A stretch of 64,000 nt of DNA, taken from Lachnospiraceae bacterium. GTDB lineage: Bacteria; Bacillota; Clostridia; Lachnospirales; Lachnospiraceae. The stretch covers positions 1-64,000 of the forward strand of contig JAFSRP010000010.1 of assembly GCA_017446045.1 (NCBI GenBank), read 5' to 3'. The notes under the pieces are model-generated. The model was not told where the DNA came from, ran no database searches, and was given only the letters and a program-made list of their open reading frames with translations. A program made the position numbers and the translations under genes. Within the stretch, counting starts at the first letter, position 1, and each line of letters begins with the position of its first letter. This document shows, one piece after another, positions 63,671 to 64,000 of this stretch.

Positions 63671-64000
63671 TCAGTTCTTAAGTTCTTCCCTGTAAATATC
63701 GCGGAACTCCGTATATCCCTGCGCGCCCAGATTTTCCTTCTGGAACTTCTTGTTCTTGGCCATCCAGACGGTCAGCACCTGATGTCCCGCTGCACGCTTA
63801 CGCGCGGCTTCTTCAAAGATCTCCCGCAGGCGCTCCGCGGGCATGCCTTTTTCGATCAGCCAGGCGCTCTTTTCAACACCTTTCAGCAGTCTGCGGTAAT
63901 CTCCCTCCATGAGGATCGTCATGATCCGTTCAAACCCGATCGAGAAACCGATCGCGGGAACATTCTGTCCCGTGAATTTGCCGACCATTTTATCATAACG
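63671..64000 (-). CDS. hisS: Histidyl-tRNA synthetase (C-terminal part; truncated by the window edge)
   Basis: About 110 codons, open to the right edge. The sequence RYDKMVGKFTGQNVPAIGFSIGFERI is the class II motif 3 region of HisRS; the remainder is the start of the anticodon-binding domain, which appears shortened here compared with canonical HisRS: it ends soon after YREELKN. Could therefore be a HisRS with a compact C-terminus; the rest lies outside. Confidence 0.85.
   Translation of the reverse strand, partial: RYDKMVGKFTGQNVPAIGFSIGFERIMTILMEGDYRRLLKGVEKSAWLIEKGMPAERLREIFEEAARKRAAGHQVLTVWMAKNKKFQKENLGAQGYTEFRDIYREELKN

Overview
The window looks like a chromosomal segment of a low-GC-lineage Gram-positive anaerobe of class Clostridia, most likely Lachnospiraceae or a close relative, although its own base composition is moderate. 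Reasons: Clostridia-style gene content (type III pantothenate kinase coaX, YqeG-type HAD phosphatase, long-form Hpf, NrdR, ScpA/ScpB, DUF975 and DUF4190-like membrane proteins, PepV-like dipeptidase), strong AGGAGG ribosome binding sites, sigma-A promoters with 17-bp spacers and lipoprotein signal peptides. Genus is not resolved. Most genes lie on the minus strand.

Layout (transcription mostly right to left). 1-400: tandem rRNA-type promoters firing off the left edge. 0.4-6.0 kb: a dipeptide/oligopeptide ABC importer operon ending in its lipoprotein. 6.2-8.6 kb: a two-component system, then a divergent MFS transporter. 10.1-13.1 kb: larE-larB-larC (nickel-pincer nucleotide cofactor synthesis) with its own promoter and no larA. 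13.1-17.7 kb: tsaE-tsaB-rimI-rnz-tsaD-ispD. 17.75-18.5 kb: a small membrane protein and two tRNA-Ser genes. 18.5-21.1 kb: AraC-type regulator, a 26-residue membrane peptide, a DUF6110-like protein, and a gene joining the N-terminus of a metal P-type ATPase to the C-terminal half of an ABC exporter. 21.3-27.2 kb: prfB, secA and an E1 alpha/beta 2-oxoacid dehydrogenase pair. 27.3-35.3 kb: deaminase, hpf, an AAA ATPase, polysaccharide deacetylase, maf, two overlapping small HTH genes, a phosphatase, a DMT transporter with divergent LysR regulator, and tRNA-Gln. 35.4-38.5 kb: a 54-bp tandem repeat tract next to a secreted HAD-phosphatase/L,D-transpeptidase fusion. 38.7-45.7 kb: a beta-hydroxyacid dehydrogenase, crotonase, argS, efp, yqeG, nrdR and two membrane proteins. 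45.8-51.3 kb: dipeptidase, prfC, coaX and a divergent MATE exporter. 51.3-56.5 kb: two uncharacterised proteins, dut, scpB, scpA, a phosphoesterase and tRNA-Arg. 56.6-64.0 kb: tpiA, pgk, rdgB, an AT-rich intergenic region with nested repeats, an RNA methyltransferase, a DUF1700-like protein, aspS and the end of hisS.

The bulk is housekeeping. Themes include translation (release factors, tRNA synthetases, t6A synthesis, EF-P, Hpf), genome maintenance (ScpAB, dUTPase, RdgB, Maf) and the lower glycolytic pair. The parts most worth a second look are the P-type-ATPase/ABC chimera and its regulatory surroundings, the HAD/L,D-transpeptidase fusion, the 54-bp repeat tract, the divergent leaderless promoter pair at tsaE that appears to share one palindromic -35 box, the operator-like palindrome upstream of the beta-hydroxyacid dehydrogenase, and the repeat-rich spacer at 59.55-59.87 kb. 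All statements come from reading the sequence. No database search was run.
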